45,506 nt of DNA from Candidatus Gastranaerophilales bacterium (GTDB lineage: Bacteria > Cyanobacteriota > Vampirovibrionia > Gastranaerophilales > Gastranaerophilaceae): positions 1-45,506 of the forward strand of contig CALVAW010000013.1 in NCBI GenBank assembly GCA_944325655.1, in the 5' to 3' direction. The notes beneath the pieces are model-generated. The model was given only the letters and a program-made list of their open reading frames with translations. It was not told the DNA's origin and did not search any database. The translations under genes were made by a program, and so were the position numbers. Positions 8,022 through 16,904 of the stretch are shown here, in pieces; positions within the stretch are counted from its first letter, which is position 1; each line of letters opens with the position of its first letter.

Positions 8022-10155
8022 TTAAGTAATCTTTTAATTCTTTAATTCTGGACGTTGCAAAATTTGTCATCTCATCATTTTGATTTTGTTTTAAAGAGAT
8101 AAATTTTTCATAGTTTAAAATAGCTTCTTTATAGTTTTCTTCGTTGTCTAAATCAACGGCAAGAGAATAATATGCAGAAGAAAAATTCGGATTTTTGGAA
8201 ATTAAAAGTTTATATTGCTTTATTGCTTCTTGTGGTTTTTTTAATTCATCAAAGCACAAACCTTTATAATATATTCCGTATTCATCATTAGGATTTTTGG
8301 TTAAGAGTTTGTTTAAGTTAGCCAAAGAATCGTTATAGGAACCTTTTTCATATAAATTTATTGCATTTTCCAAAAGAGATGATGTTTCTAATTCATCTAT
8401 ATTTTTTAGAATATTTTTTGCTTCTTGATTAGAATTATTCAATGCCAAAATTTTATTTGCGGTTATTTTTGCATTTTGGGTATCATTTAACGAGTAATAT
8501 GCCCAAGCGCTGTTTATAAGAGTATCAATATCATTCGGTTCTTTGGATAATACTTCAAGATAATATTTATTTGCGTTTTTGTAATCGTTTAGTTGCCAAT
8601 AACAGCTTGCTATTGCGAGGTTGACTTCTTTTGTTTTGTTTTGAATTTTCAAATATTCATTTATAGCTTGAGTATATTTCTTTTCATTAAATAATTTAGT
8701 TGCATTTTCATATTGATTATTTGCGCTTAATGCTTTAGAATCATTTAAATAATTTTTTAATTCTGTGCTGTTTGGTATAACCATAAGACCTTTTTCACAA
8801 ATTTGATTTGCAGCGGAATAATTTTTTTGTTCCATATAAATTTGTGCAAGATTTAGGTATGTTTCTTCTTTTGAAGGATTGATATTTTGAGCTTTTGTAT
8901 AGTATTCAATTGCTTTTTGATAATTTTTATTTTTGTGAAGTTCAAGAGCGTAATTGAATTGAGCTTCATAATTTGACGGATTTGCCGTTGCTTTTGCAAG
9001 CAGGTAAGATTGTAATTTTTGACCGGAGAAATGATTTAAAATTATATCATCTGCTGCGTTTCTGGCGTTTTTATTGTTTGGTTCGACAGCTAAAATTTTA
9101 TCATATTGTTTTAGAGCTTCATCATATCTTTGCATTTGTTTTAGAGCATCCGCTTTATATAAAAGAACCTCTGTATTGTTTGGTTTTTTTAATAATAATT
9201 TATCGTATACATTTATTGCACTTTGAAAATCTTTTTGTTGAGTGTATAAAGATGCTAAGTTATACAAACTGGTGTCATCAGAGCTGTCGAGGCTTGCAGC
9301 TTTTAGGTATTGAGCTTTTGCTCCTTCTAAATTTCCTTGTTTTTGATAGATAGCTCCCAGATTAATATATCCTTGTGCATCATTCGGATTGTTTACAATG
9401 TTTTGGGTCCATTTATTTTCAAGAATTTCAAGTAATTCGGGACTTTTATCCCCGTATTTTAATGCAAGATTATATTGTTCCATACTTGCTTCATAGTTTT
9501 TAGCTTCATCCAGCATTACACCGTACAAAAAATGCAATTTTGGATTGTCCGGATTAAAACTTATTGCATCTTTAAAATAATCCATTGCATTTGATAAATT
9601 ATTTAGGTTTTTATAAATGTTTCCCAGATTTTCGTATGCGGTTTCTTTGTATTGACCGTTTTTAAGCAATTGAAAATCATACCCTGCGGCGGCAAGCTCA
9701 CCTTGAGCTTTTAAGATTTTAGCATTTTGCAAACGTGAAGATTGATTTTGTGCGATTGACAGTTTTTTTTCGAGATTATTTATTTCATTTATTGCGCCGT
9801 TAGAAAGTGAAAGCATTGATTGTTTCGGAGCTGTTTGTTTCCAGTATTTTGCGTAAAATACTGCGCTTTTATAGTCATTTAAAGCTTTTTTATATTCTTT
9901 GGTTTCTGTTTTATATTGTTCTGCTCTTGCAAGATAAGCATTTGCAAGTTTTTCTTGAATTGTTTCATCATAAGGAGAAAATCTTAACACTTTGCGAAAT
10001 TCGATGATAGCAGAACTGTATTGTTGATTTTTTAGATATTCCATACCGTTTGAGTAATATGCTGAATATCTTTGGATGTCTTCTTGCGAAACTTCAGCAG
10101 CAGAAACGCTAAAAAATAAAAATGCCGCAAAGATAATTACGATTTTTCTCTTCAT
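8005..10155 (-). CDS. Secreted or periplasmic TPR-repeat protein
   Basis: A 716-residue protein made of tetratricopeptide repeats over nearly its whole length. Typical units are recognisable, for example NLGAIYQKQGNLEGAKAQYL and NLAQIYMEQKNYSAANQICE. The ATG at 10155 is preferred over an upstream in-frame start at 10194: AGGG is nearby, and it exposes a clean signal peptide, MKRKIVIIFAAFLFFSVSAA, with cleavage expected after the AA. The mature protein is therefore exported, presumably to the periplasm or outer membrane as a scaffold. No transmembrane segment or catalytic domain is evident. It is the first gene of the operon with dus and GIY-YIG; no functional link is obvious. Confidence 0.85.
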   Translation of the reverse strand: MKRKIVIIFAAFLFFSVSAAEVSQEDIQRYSAYYSNGMEYLKNQQYSSAIIEFRKVLRFSPYDETIQEKLANAYLARAEQYKTETKEYKKALNDYKSAVFYAKYWKQTAPKQSMLSLSNGAINEINNLEKKLSIAQNQSSRLQNAKILKAQGELAAAGYDFQLLKNGQYKETAYENLGNIYKNLNNLSNAMDYFKDAISFNPDNPKLHFLYGVMLDEAKNYEASMEQYNLALKYGDKSPELLEILENKWTQNIVNNPNDAQGYINLGAIYQKQGNLEGAKAQYLKAASLDSSDDTSLYNLASLYTQQKDFQSAINVYDKLLLKKPNNTEVLLYKADALKQMQRYDEALKQYDKILAVEPNNKNARNAADDIILNHFSGQKLQSYLLAKATANPSNYEAQFNYALELHKNKNYQKAIEYYTKAQNINPSKEETYLNLAQIYMEQKNYSAANQICEKGLMVIPNSTELKNYLNDSKALSANNQYENATKLFNEKKYTQAINEYLKIQNKTKEVNLAIASCYWQLNDYKNANKYYLEVLSKEPNDIDTLINSAWAYYSLNDTQNAKITANKILALNNSNQEAKNILKNIDELETSSLLENAINLYEKGSYNDSLANLNKLLTKNPNDEYGIYYKGLCFDELKKPQEAIKQYKLLISKNPNFSSAYYSLAVDLDNEENYKEAILNYEKFISLKQNQNDEMTNFATSRIKELKDYLNALKK

Positions 10156-10228
10156 TGATAAACCCTTTATGTAATTTATTTTATTATACAACAATTTTTG
10201 GGGTTTAAAACAGTAGTTTCGGCAATTG

Positions 10229-10993
10229 CTATATCAATGGAATTTTAATAAATTCATCGGGTGTAAATACCATAAATGCTTCACAATATTCGCAATTGTG
10301 CTGAATGGAGCGAAATGAATTAATACCTATGATTTTGTTGATTAATTCGGGATATTTATCTTCAGGGTAATATGTCCTTAGCATTTTTTTCTTGGTTTCA
10401 ATTATTGAACTGATATCGACATATTCATCAAGTGTGCAAAGCGGAAAATCAGACTCATACATTAAAATTTTAAGTTCAGGTTTAAATTCTTTATCTTTTA
10501 AAATTTGTTTAAAATGTTTTAAAAGAGAAATTGTGTCAATGTTATTGTCATATATGTTAGGAACAAAAATGTAATCTATTTCTGAAATATCAATTTTTTT
10601 AAATGTTGAATAATGATTTTTTAAAGTTTTTGAATCTATATCAAAAATTTTATATCCTTTTATTCTTATGGTTTTCATAACATCATAAAATTGTTGACGT
10701 TTTATGCTTGCAGATTCAACAGGATCCATATCGGATATTATATTTGAACCGTTTGTAAGACATAATATTTCAAAATTTTTCGGGTATTGAGCTATTAATC
10801 CCCCCAGTCCTTTTGTTTCTGCACCGGGGTATTGTGAAAATACCAGACAGTTGGTATTAATATTGATTTTAAATTGTTTAAAACGGCTTTTTAGACCAAA
10901 AAGAAAATAAAAAATAAATTTTTTTGAATTTATTTTGTTAATTATGTTGCTTTTATTGAAAAAATCAGTTATTTTTCTTTTTAAATCAAACAT
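10229..10993 (-). CDS. PIG-L/LmbE-like protein lacking the metal motif
   Basis: A 254-residue protein whose layout follows PIG-L deacetylases (zinc enzymes acting on N-acetyl sugars). The segment VFSQYPGAETKGLGGLIAQY aligns with the family motif (S-P-H-P-D-D-E-x-L-G-x-G-G), followed by ILCLTNGSN, an R-x-x-Q segment (KRQQF), FVPNIYDNNIDT (family: D-x-H-x-D-H), and a C-terminal AEAF-like sequence (CEAFMV). The metal ligands are changed: HPDD is YPGA, and the later His residues are Asn and Thr. It is likely catalytically dead or altered. An N-terminal basic extension of about 45 residues precedes the domain. The assignment rests on motif spacing by eye. Confidence 0.65.
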   Translation of the reverse strand: MFDLKRKITDFFNKSNIINKINSKKFIFYFLFGLKSRFKQFKININTNCLVFSQYPGAETKGLGGLIAQYPKNFEILCLTNGSNIISDMDPVESASIKRQQFYDVMKTIRIKGYKIFDIDSKTLKNHYSTFKKIDISEIDYIFVPNIYDNNIDTISLLKHFKQILKDKEFKPELKILMYESDFPLCTLDEYVDISSIIETKKKMLRTYYPEDKYPELINKIIGINSFRSIQHNCEYCEAFMVFTPDEFIKIPLI

Positions 10994-11013
10994 ATATCCA
11001 TCTTTCTAAACGG

Positions 11014-11022
11014 ATTATAGCA
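11014..11022 (-). promoter_or_regulatory. Extended -10 promoter for the PIG-L-like gene
   Basis: Minus strand TGCTATAAT, an extended -10 element, about 20 bases ahead of the start at 10993. No convincing -35 is present, as is usual for extended -10 promoters. Confidence 0.5.
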
Positions 11023-11131
11023 TGAATAATTATTATATTAGGGTGATTGTAAATTTTTTTAAAATAAAACATTTACAATAAAAGCAATTTTAAATTTAAA
11101 AAATACTTTATATAATTAAGAGAGATAATGA

Positions 11132-11137
11132 TATAAT
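11132..11137 (+). promoter_or_regulatory. -10 hexamer next to a start codon
   Basis: A perfect TATAAT whose expected start site (about 11144) is immediately next to ATG 11145, giving a nearly leaderless mRNA for the small ORF. No good -35 lies 16-19 bases upstream. Confidence 0.35.
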
Positions 11138-11144
11138 GTGAATT

Positions 11145-11315
11145 ATGAAAAAGAACAAGGTAACTTTTTTAAAAGAGAAAAATATAGAGAAAAAAGCAGA
11201 AAAAAATTATGAAAAGCTGCTTAAGTCAGGATATGCTCAAAATCCTATTGCAGCAAAATTGCTCGCTTTTCAAAAAACCAAAAAGGATATTAATCCGAAA
11301 GATTTGTTAAGATAA
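11145..11315 (+). CDS. Small basic protein, unknown (56 aa)
   Basis: A 56-residue ORF beginning MKKNKVTFLKEKN and ending KKDINPKDLLR. It is lysine-rich, hydrophilic and probably helical, with a central SGYAQNPIAAKLLAFQK segment. I accept it as a gene for two reasons: its stop overlaps the ATG of the next gene in a TAATG junction, a common translational coupling, and a perfect TATAAT lies just upstream. There is no Shine-Dalgarno sequence, so it may be translated from a leaderless transcript. The function is unknown; it heads an apparent operon that continues to prmC. Confidence 0.6.
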   Translation: MKKNKVTFLKEKNIEKKAEKNYEKLLKSGYAQNPIAAKLLAFQKTKKDINPKDLLR

Positions 11316-11800
11316 TGCAAAATATAAAAGGCAGTGTGTTTTTGTATTTGACTCCGCGTCAAAAGTCTCAGTTATTGGGGACTTTGAAATCTTATTATAA
11401 AAAATTTTTTAATTTATCCGAACAGGATTTAGCATATAAATTTTTAGAAGATGAAAAATATTATATAGATATTGAAAATCCCCATTTTGAATTTATTAAA
11501 GATTATTTTGAGGATGAAATTTTTTTTAATGACTTGAAAAAATTTTTTAAATACTGCGCTTTTGAAAAAGAGCAAACGGAATTATTAAAACCATATAGGG
11601 AAAAACAAAAAGAATATGAAAAGTTGCAGAGAAAAAAGGCTGCTGAATATAAAATGTCTAAATTAAAGCCTACAAAAAAGCAAATTATGTATTATGAAAA
11701 ACTGACTAAAGCTCATGGTATTGAAAAAAAAGATATAAAAGATATGAATAGACTTGAGTTACGTAATTTAATAATGGATATATTGAAACAAAATGAATGA
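11315..11800 (+). CDS. Unknown charged helical protein upstream of prmC
   Basis: A 161-residue protein I do not recognise. The N-terminal part (SVFLYLTPRQKSQLLGTLKS) is followed by acidic and aromatic segments (YYIDIENPHFEFIKDYFEDE), then a Lys/Glu-rich probable coiled coil (REKQKEYEKLQRKKAAEYK). The end resembles small helical domains found at protein C-termini (PTKKQIMYYEKLTKAHGI, then RLELRNLIMDIL). It shares a TAATG junction with the small ORF before it and overlaps prmC by 8 bases, so all three are co-translated. A role in translation is suggested only by the neighbour. Confidence 0.75.
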   Translation: MQNIKGSVFLYLTPRQKSQLLGTLKSYYKKFFNLSEQDLAYKFLEDEKYYIDIENPHFEFIKDYFEDEIFFNDLKKFFKYCAFEKEQTELLKPYREKQKEYEKLQRKKAAEYKMSKLKPTKKQIMYYEKLTKAHGIEKKDIKDMNRLELRNLIMDILKQNE

Positions 11801-12632
11801 AGTAATAAAAAAAATTGAAAAAATACTTTTAAGTGCAGGAATAGAAGAATATAAACAAGAGGCAAGATTAATAGTTGAGTCCGTTTCCAATCTTACTTTG
11901 GATAAAATTATTGCGGGAGCTGAGATAAATAACGTTGAAAAGATTATTGAAATTGCTAAAAAAAGAGCTTCAACGGGCATGCCAATTCAACATATATTGG
12001 GTTTTTCATATTTTATGGGTGAAAAATATATAGTAAATTCTGATGTTTTAATTCCAAGAGATGAAACGGAAATTTTGGTTGAAGAAAGTTATAAGTTACT
12101 TAAAGATAAAAATGAAAAAATAGATATTCTTGATATAGGAGTCGGTTCAGGTTGTATAAGCTGTGCGTTGGCTAAAAAATTGCAAAATAAAAATATAGAA
12201 ATTTTAGCCGTTGACATAAGTTTGCAAGCTATAAAAACCGCACTGGAAAACGCTGATAAATTGGATTTAATTCGAAAAATTGTTTTTAGAAAATCTGATG
12301 TTTATTCAAAAATAAGAGATTGTGAAAAATTTGATTTAATTGTGTCCAATCCCCCATATATTCCTTTAAAAGAAAAAAATATTTTGCAAAGAGAGGTTTC
12401 TTTTGAGCCTGAAATCGCATTATTTGCAACTGATAATAACGGTGTTGAATTTTATGAAAAGATAATAAAAGATGCGTCAAAGTTTTTAAAAAAAGGCGGT
12501 TTTCTGGCTTTTGAAATAGGTGTTAATCAAAGCGGATTAGTTAAGGAATTATTTGTTAAAAACGGTTTTAAGAAAATAAAGATTATAAAAGATTTAGCAA
12601 ATATTGATAGGGTGATTATTGCTCATATATAA
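11793..12632 (+). CDS. prmC: Peptide chain release factor N5-glutamine methyltransferase
   Basis: A 279-residue SAM-dependent methyltransferase that modifies the glutamine of the GGQ motif in RF1/RF2. It has the N-terminal helical domain, then the methyltransferase fold with motif I (DIGVGSGC, residues 114-121) and the diagnostic NPPY motif at 186-189 (SNPPYIP) that binds the target glutamine. FEPEIALFA follows, as usual in PrmC. Length is normal. In many genomes prmC follows prfA; here it follows two unknown ORFs and overlaps the last by 8 bases. Confidence 0.95.
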   Translation: MNEVIKKIEKILLSAGIEEYKQEARLIVESVSNLTLDKIIAGAEINNVEKIIEIAKKRASTGMPIQHILGFSYFMGEKYIVNSDVLIPRDETEILVEESYKLLKDKNEKIDILDIGVGSGCISCALAKKLQNKNIEILAVDISLQAIKTALENADKLDLIRKIVFRKSDVYSKIRDCEKFDLIVSNPPYIPLKEKNILQREVSFEPEIALFATDNNGVEFYEKIIKDASKFLKKGGFLAFEIGVNQSGLVKELFVKNGFKKIKIIKDLANIDRVIIAHI

Positions 12633-12706
12633 ACTTTTGGATAATGTTCTTTTTTGTAAAATAATGCAAAATAAAATATCGAGTTATTATTCAAAGGAGA
12701 AAAAAA

Positions 12707-13171
12707 ATGAGATTTAGTGTGATAAAAAGAGAACCTTCGTATTTTTTTGAAAATATTCATGAAGATTTAAACAGGTTTTTAAAAGATACATTCGGCGAGC
12801 TTCCTTATGCTGAAAAAAGTATGCTATCTGTTTATAAAGCTTTTCGACCCGCTATTGAGGTGAAAGAAAAGAAAAACGAATATAAAATAAAAGTTGAGCT
12901 TCCGGATGTAAATAAGGAAGATATTGATGTGGAATTAACCGAAAATTCTGTTGCAATCTCTGCGGAAACAAAATTTGAAGAATGTAAAGAAGAAGAAAAC
13001 CTTAAAACTTCCGAGTTCAGGTACGGAAAATTCAGTCGCGTCATTCCTTTTGAGCATCAAATTAATACGGAAAATGCTAAATGTGAATATAAAAACGGTG
13101 TTCTGCATATTCAATTACCAAAAATACATGAAGATAAAAAAGACGACATTAAAAAATTAAAAGTAGATTAA
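12707..13171 (+). CDS. Hsp20/alpha-crystallin family small heat-shock protein
   Basis: A 154-residue small heat-shock chaperone, an ATP-independent holdase that binds unfolding proteins. The alpha-crystallin domain occupies about residues 45-140, from FRPAIEVKEKKNEYKIKVEL to the conserved GVLHIQLPK (A-x-x-x-n-GVL motif: AKCEYKNGVL). An aromatic N-terminal arm precedes it and a Lys/Asp-rich tail follows. AAAGGAG is well placed before ATG 12707. It is monocistronic, with a nested terminator hairpin downstream. I see no ROSE-type thermometer or CIRCE element in the short upstream region. Confidence 0.95.
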   Translation: MRFSVIKREPSYFFENIHEDLNRFLKDTFGELPYAEKSMLSVYKAFRPAIEVKEKKNEYKIKVELPDVNKEDIDVELTENSVAISAETKFEECKEEENLKTSEFRYGKFSRVIPFEHQINTENAKCEYKNGVLHIQLPKIHEDKKDDIKKLKVD

Positions 13172-13214
13172 TGCCTTAATCTTTTGATATCATTAGTTTC
13201 TTAAATTTATATAT

Positions 13215-13271
13215 AAACCACCTTAAAAAGAACTTATACCTCGGATTTGGGTATAAGTTCACGGTGGTTTT
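13215..13271. terminator. Nested bidirectional terminator
   Basis: Outer arms AAACCACC (13215-13222) and GGTGGTTT (13263-13270), inner arms GAACTTATACC (13230-13240) and GGTATAAGTTC (13250-13260), followed by a T-run. It separates hsp20 from the convergent rpe gene and overlaps the rpe stop. Confidence 0.85.
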
Positions 13272-13908
13272 ATTTTTTTAAGGTTTCTATAGCTTGTTGT
13301 ATATTTTCGGATTTATAGATATAATTGCCTGCTACAAGCGAATTAGCACCCAGATTTTTACATAATTTTCCGGTTATATCATTAATTCCGCCGTCTACTT
13401 GTATTATTAAATCTTTTTTATCGGATAATTTTTTGATTTTGGAGATTTTATCTGCACAATCTTCCATGAATTTTTGTCCGCCAAATCCCGGTTCCACTGT
13501 CATTATGAGTATTAAATCGCATAAATTAATATAGTTTTCTATTTCTTCCGCTTGGGTATTAGGTTTAATTGAAAGACCTGCTTTTTTGCCTCTTCTTTTG
13601 ATTTGTTCTATGATTTTTGGAGTATTATCTCCTGCCGCTTCATAATGAAAAGTAATTAAGTCGGCTCCTGCATCTATAAATGAATCTATATATTTTTGCG
13701 GATTTTCTATCATTAGATGGGTATCAAAAAAAAGATTGGTTATTTTTCTTATAGATTTAATAACAGGTATTCCTATTGATATATTCGGAACAAAATGTCC
13801 GTCCATTACATCTATATGTAACCAAGGTACAAAGGGTTCGACTTTTTTTATGTCTGTTTTTAAATCAGAAAAATCAGCAGATAAAATAGAGGGTGAAATT
13901 ATAGTCAT
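13270..13908 (-). CDS. rpe: Ribulose-phosphate 3-epimerase
   Basis: A 212-residue TIM-barrel epimerase interconverting ribulose-5-phosphate and xylulose-5-phosphate in the pentose phosphate pathway. Signatures: ISPSILSADFSDL at the N-terminus, LHIDVMDGHFVPNIS with metal-binding His and catalytic Asp, DTHLMI, and VEPGFGGQKF plus VDGGI near the end. Length is normal. The start overlaps the rnc stop by 4 bases (ATGA), so it is translationally coupled as the last gene of the pyrH-frr-cdsA-rnc-rpe cluster. Confidence 0.97.
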   Translation of the reverse strand: MTIISPSILSADFSDLKTDIKKVEPFVPWLHIDVMDGHFVPNISIGIPVIKSIRKITNLFFDTHLMIENPQKYIDSFIDAGADLITFHYEAAGDNTPKIIEQIKRRGKKAGLSIKPNTQAEEIENYINLCDLILIMTVEPGFGGQKFMEDCADKISKIKKLSDKKDLIIQVDGGINDITGKLCKNLGANSLVAGNYIYKSENIQQAIETLKK

Positions 13909-14642
13909 TTTAATATTCCTAAATTTATAAGTGCATCTTTTGCGGCATTTTGGGATGCTTCTTTTGTATTTTTTGCAAATCCCCTGCCAATAATTTTATT
14001 TTTATAACTTACTTCTATATAGAAGGTTTTTTCGTGTTCTTTGCCTTCCTCTTTTATTAGTTTGTATTCCGGTAATTCTTTTGAAATTCCTTGAGTATAT
14101 TCTTGAAGAATGGCTTTGGGGTTTAAAATATTTATTTTTTGATTAATTGATAAAATTTCATCTTTAAAATTTTTAATTAAAAAATTTGAAGCCTTTTTAT
14201 ACCCTTCTTCTTTATATTCTAAGTATATTGCGCCTAAAAGAGCTTCAAATGCACAGGCTAAAATTGATTCTTTTTTTGCACCGCCAAGTTTTTTTTCATT
14301 TTTTCCGAGTAATATTAAATTTTCAAAATTGAGTTTTCTTGCGTAGTTTGATATATTTTTGTCGGAAACTATCTCTGCTCTTAATTTTGTAAGATTTCCT
14401 TCTTGATAATTTTGAAAATCTTTATAAAAAAGACTGCTAATGGCAAGTTTTAAAACTGCATCTCCTAAAAATTCAAGCCTTTCGTATGAATTTTCAATCC
14501 CGAGGTTATTTTCGTTTGTAAAAGAAGTGTGGCAAAATGCTTGATTTAAAAGGTTGATATTTGAAAAATTCAGGTCATATTGTTGTTGAAAGGTTTCAAG
14601 TTTTTTGAGTCTTTCATCAGTGAGAAAATCAGAAATAGACAT
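13905..14642 (-). CDS. rnc: Ribonuclease III
   Basis: A 245-residue double-strand-specific endoribonuclease, used in rRNA processing and mRNA decay. The catalytic signature ERLEFLGDAV is at residues 54-63. A downstream Glu-containing helix (ACAFEALLGAIYLE) completes the Mg site, and a C-terminal double-stranded RNA-binding domain ends GFAKNTKEASQNAAKDALIN. Its start overlaps cdsA by 14 bases and its stop overlaps rpe by 4, so it is tightly embedded in the operon. Confidence 0.97.
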   Translation of the reverse strand: MSISDFLTDERLKKLETFQQQYDLNFSNINLLNQAFCHTSFTNENNLGIENSYERLEFLGDAVLKLAISSLFYKDFQNYQEGNLTKLRAEIVSDKNISNYARKLNFENLILLGKNEKKLGGAKKESILACAFEALLGAIYLEYKEEGYKKASNFLIKNFKDEILSINQKINILNPKAILQEYTQGISKELPEYKLIKEEGKEHEKTFYIEVSYKNKIIGRGFAKNTKEASQNAAKDALINLGILK

Positions 14643-15537
14643 TTATAGCACCTTTGAAATAGCCCAAAAATTCAACAAAAATATTTTTTCCTAAGGCAAA
14701 ATGCATAAAAAAGTAGTATGCGACGGGAATTGCAAAAATATATCCGTCAAATCTGTCTAACATGCCGCCATGCCCCGGAAGAATATCGCTTGAGTCCTTA
14801 ACGCCGGCATCTCTTTTTATAAGTGACTCCGATAAATCGCCTAATTGAGCGGATGCTGTTATTATTATTCCGCCTATAATTGCTTGGCATAAACTTAATT
14901 GAGTGTATAAAATTCCGAAACAAGAAATCGCAATTGCGCACAATGCTCCGCCTATTGCACCTTCTATAGTTTTTTTAGGACTTATGACTTCTGCTAATTT
15001 ATGTTTTCCGAAGCGTACTCCGAAATAGTATGCTCCTATATCTGTCATAGCAACCGCTAAAAATACAAACATTAAAAGGCAAAGCCCTTCGGAATATGAA
15101 AATTGAAAAGCACTTATTCTGCTCATCCCTATTTGTCTTATTAAAAGCAAATGGCAAGGAAGCCATCCGCAATAAAGTGCTCCTAAGATTGTTGTTGCAA
15201 CATTTACTATATAAGGTTGACGCCCCCTGAAAAGAACAACCAAAAACGATGCCATAATGGTTAATGTTAACATGGAAGGAACCATGTCAAATCTGTGAAA
15301 AAAGGTTAGTGTTGCAAAAACGAAAGCCGAAAATAAAATAATTGATAAACTCGGATGAAATCCTTTATAGCGTAGTATTTTAACAAATTCTTTCGAACAA
15401 AGAGTTATTATAATTAATAACGATACAAACAAAGGAAGCGAACCCAAAATAATCGCCCCTATTGATATTATTGAAATTATTACTCCCGTTACAACTCTTT
15501 TTAGCTTATTCTTTTTTACAGCATCGTTTTCCAACAA
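14629..15537 (-). CDS. cdsA: Phosphatidate cytidylyltransferase
   Basis: A membrane enzyme of about 302 residues that makes CDP-diacylglycerol from phosphatidate and CTP, feeding all phospholipid synthesis. It has about eight hydrophobic segments and the C-terminal CDS signature (SLIKRDAGVKDSSDILPGHG, then GMLDRFDG). I favour the TTG at 15537: GGAG in the end of frr lies seven bases upstream and the gene then begins immediately after the frr stop. An in-frame GTG at 15570 would add 11 residues and overlap frr. The frr-cdsA order is common in bacteria; the usual uppS between them is absent here. Confidence 0.94.
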   Translation of the reverse strand: MLENDAVKKNKLKRVVTGVIISIISIGAIILGSLPLFVSLLIIITLCSKEFVKILRYKGFHPSLSIILFSAFVFATLTFFHRFDMVPSMLTLTIMASFLVVLFRGRQPYIVNVATTILGALYCGWLPCHLLLIRQIGMSRISAFQFSYSEGLCLLMFVFLAVAMTDIGAYYFGVRFGKHKLAEVISPKKTIEGAIGGALCAIAISCFGILYTQLSLCQAIIGGIIITASAQLGDLSESLIKRDAGVKDSSDILPGHGGMLDRFDGYIFAIPVAYYFFMHFALGKNIFVEFLGYFKGAINVYF

Positions 15538-15538
15538 T

Positions 15539-16099
15539 TTATATCTCCATGACCTCTTTTTCTTTAGCACTTACGGTTTCGTCAACAAGTTTTATATATT
15601 TATCCGTAATTTTTTGTATTTGGTCAAGTCCGTCTTTTATTGTGTCTTCCGGCAAGTTAGCACTTTTTTCAAGTTTTTTTATTGCATCTTGCATATCACG
15701 ACGAACATTTCTTACTGCAATTTTTGATTCTTCTCCTACAGCTTTTACTTCTTTTGCCAGTTCTTTTCTTCTGTCTTGAGTTAGAGGCGGAAATTGCAAA
15801 CGAATGACAACGCCGTCGGAGTTTGGTGTTATTCCTATTTCAGCTTTAACAATTGCTTTTTCTATTTCTTTAATTATTGATTTATCAAAAGGAGTTATTA
15901 CAAGAGTTGTACCTTCCGAAACTGATACTTGTGCCAATTGACGAAGTCCGGTTGGCGCTCCGTAATAATCAACCACAACTTTATCTAAAATAAGCGGATT
16001 TGCCCTTCCCGTTCTAATGGAGGCAAGTTCTTTTGAAAGTTGAACAGTGCATTTTTCCATTTTTTCATTTGCTTGTTTTTTAATTTCTTCAATTGACAT
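15539..16099 (-). CDS. frr: Ribosome-recycling factor
   Basis: A 186-residue factor of standard length that, with EF-G, splits post-termination ribosomes. It has the typical three-helix-bundle plus beta domain: SIRTGRANPLILDKVVVDYY and PLRQLA-like GLRQLAQVSV near the hinge, then INIPP-equivalent VIRLQFPPLTQDRRKELAK. The start ATG 16099 has GGAG just upstream. It follows pyrH by 18 bases, an order shared by most bacteria. Confidence 0.98.
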   Translation of the reverse strand: MSIEEIKKQANEKMEKCTVQLSKELASIRTGRANPLILDKVVVDYYGAPTGLRQLAQVSVSEGTTLVITPFDKSIIKEIEKAIVKAEIGITPNSDGVVIRLQFPPLTQDRRKELAKEVKAVGEESKIAVRNVRRDMQDAIKKLEKSANLPEDTIKDGLDQIQKITDKYIKLVDETVSAKEKEVMEI

Positions 16100-16117
16100 T
16101 TTATTTTCTCCTAATAA

Positions 16118-16840
16118 TTATTCGGTGACTATTGTTCCTGTATTTTCATTATTTAAAATTTTAACTATACTGTTTTCAAGATTAAAATCAAATACGCAAA
16201 TCGGTATTTTGTTTTGTTTACATAATGCGCAAGAAGTTAAATCCATAACTTTTAACCCTTTTACGATTATATCGTCGTAACTTATCTTATCATATTTTAC
16301 AGCATTTTTGTTTACTTTCGGATCATCTGAATAAATTCCGTCTACTCCGTTTTTTGCCATTAACATGGCATCTGCTCCAATTTCAGCGGCTCTTAGAGCA
16401 GCCGCAGTGTCGGTTGTAAAGAAGGGATTTCCTGTTCCTGCCGCAAAAATGACTACTCTGCCTTTTTCTAAGTGTCTTATAGCTTTAAATCTTATATAAG
16501 GTTCTGCGATTTTCTCCATATTAATTGCTGATTGTACTCTGCAGCTTACCCCTATTTTTCTTAATTCTGATTGAATAGCTATTGCATTCATCACTGTTGC
16601 GAGCATTCCGACATAATCTCCGGAGGCTTGGTCCATGCCGAGTTTTTTTGAATTGTTCATTCCTCTGAAAATATTTCCGCCGCCAACAACCACCGCAATT
16701 TGAACACCTAAATCATAAGCTTTTTTTATTTCAGTACATATTTTTTGTACAGGGTCAGGGTCAATTCCGAATTGTTGAGAGCCCAAAAGTGCTTCTCCGG
16801 ATATTTTAAGAAGAATTTTTTTGTATTTTAAATCGTTCAT
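16118..16840 (-). CDS. pyrH: Uridylate kinase (UMP kinase)
   Basis: A 240-residue amino-acid-kinase-fold enzyme that phosphorylates UMP to UDP. Signatures: KKILLKISGEALLG at the N-terminus, VVGGGNIFRG, DYVGMLATVMNA, and FAAGTGNPFFTTDTAAALRA. Length is standard. AAAGG lies before ATG 16840. It is the promoter-proximal gene of pyrH-frr-cdsA-rnc-rpe. A plausible but imperfect promoter lies upstream in the 64-base divergent gap. In many genomes tsf precedes pyrH; here a divergent unknown gene does. Confidence 0.98.
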   Translation of the reverse strand: MNDLKYKKILLKISGEALLGSQQFGIDPDPVQKICTEIKKAYDLGVQIAVVVGGGNIFRGMNNSKKLGMDQASGDYVGMLATVMNAIAIQSELRKIGVSCRVQSAINMEKIAEPYIRFKAIRHLEKGRVVIFAAGTGNPFFTTDTAAALRAAEIGADAMLMAKNGVDGIYSDDPKVNKNAVKYDKISYDDIIVKGLKVMDLTSCALCKQNKIPICVFDFNLENSIVKILNNENTGTIVTE

Positions 16841-16904
16841 TTAACACCTTTTCAAAACATAATTTAAAAAATAATCTAAATCAATTATACACAAGATTTT
16901 ATCA

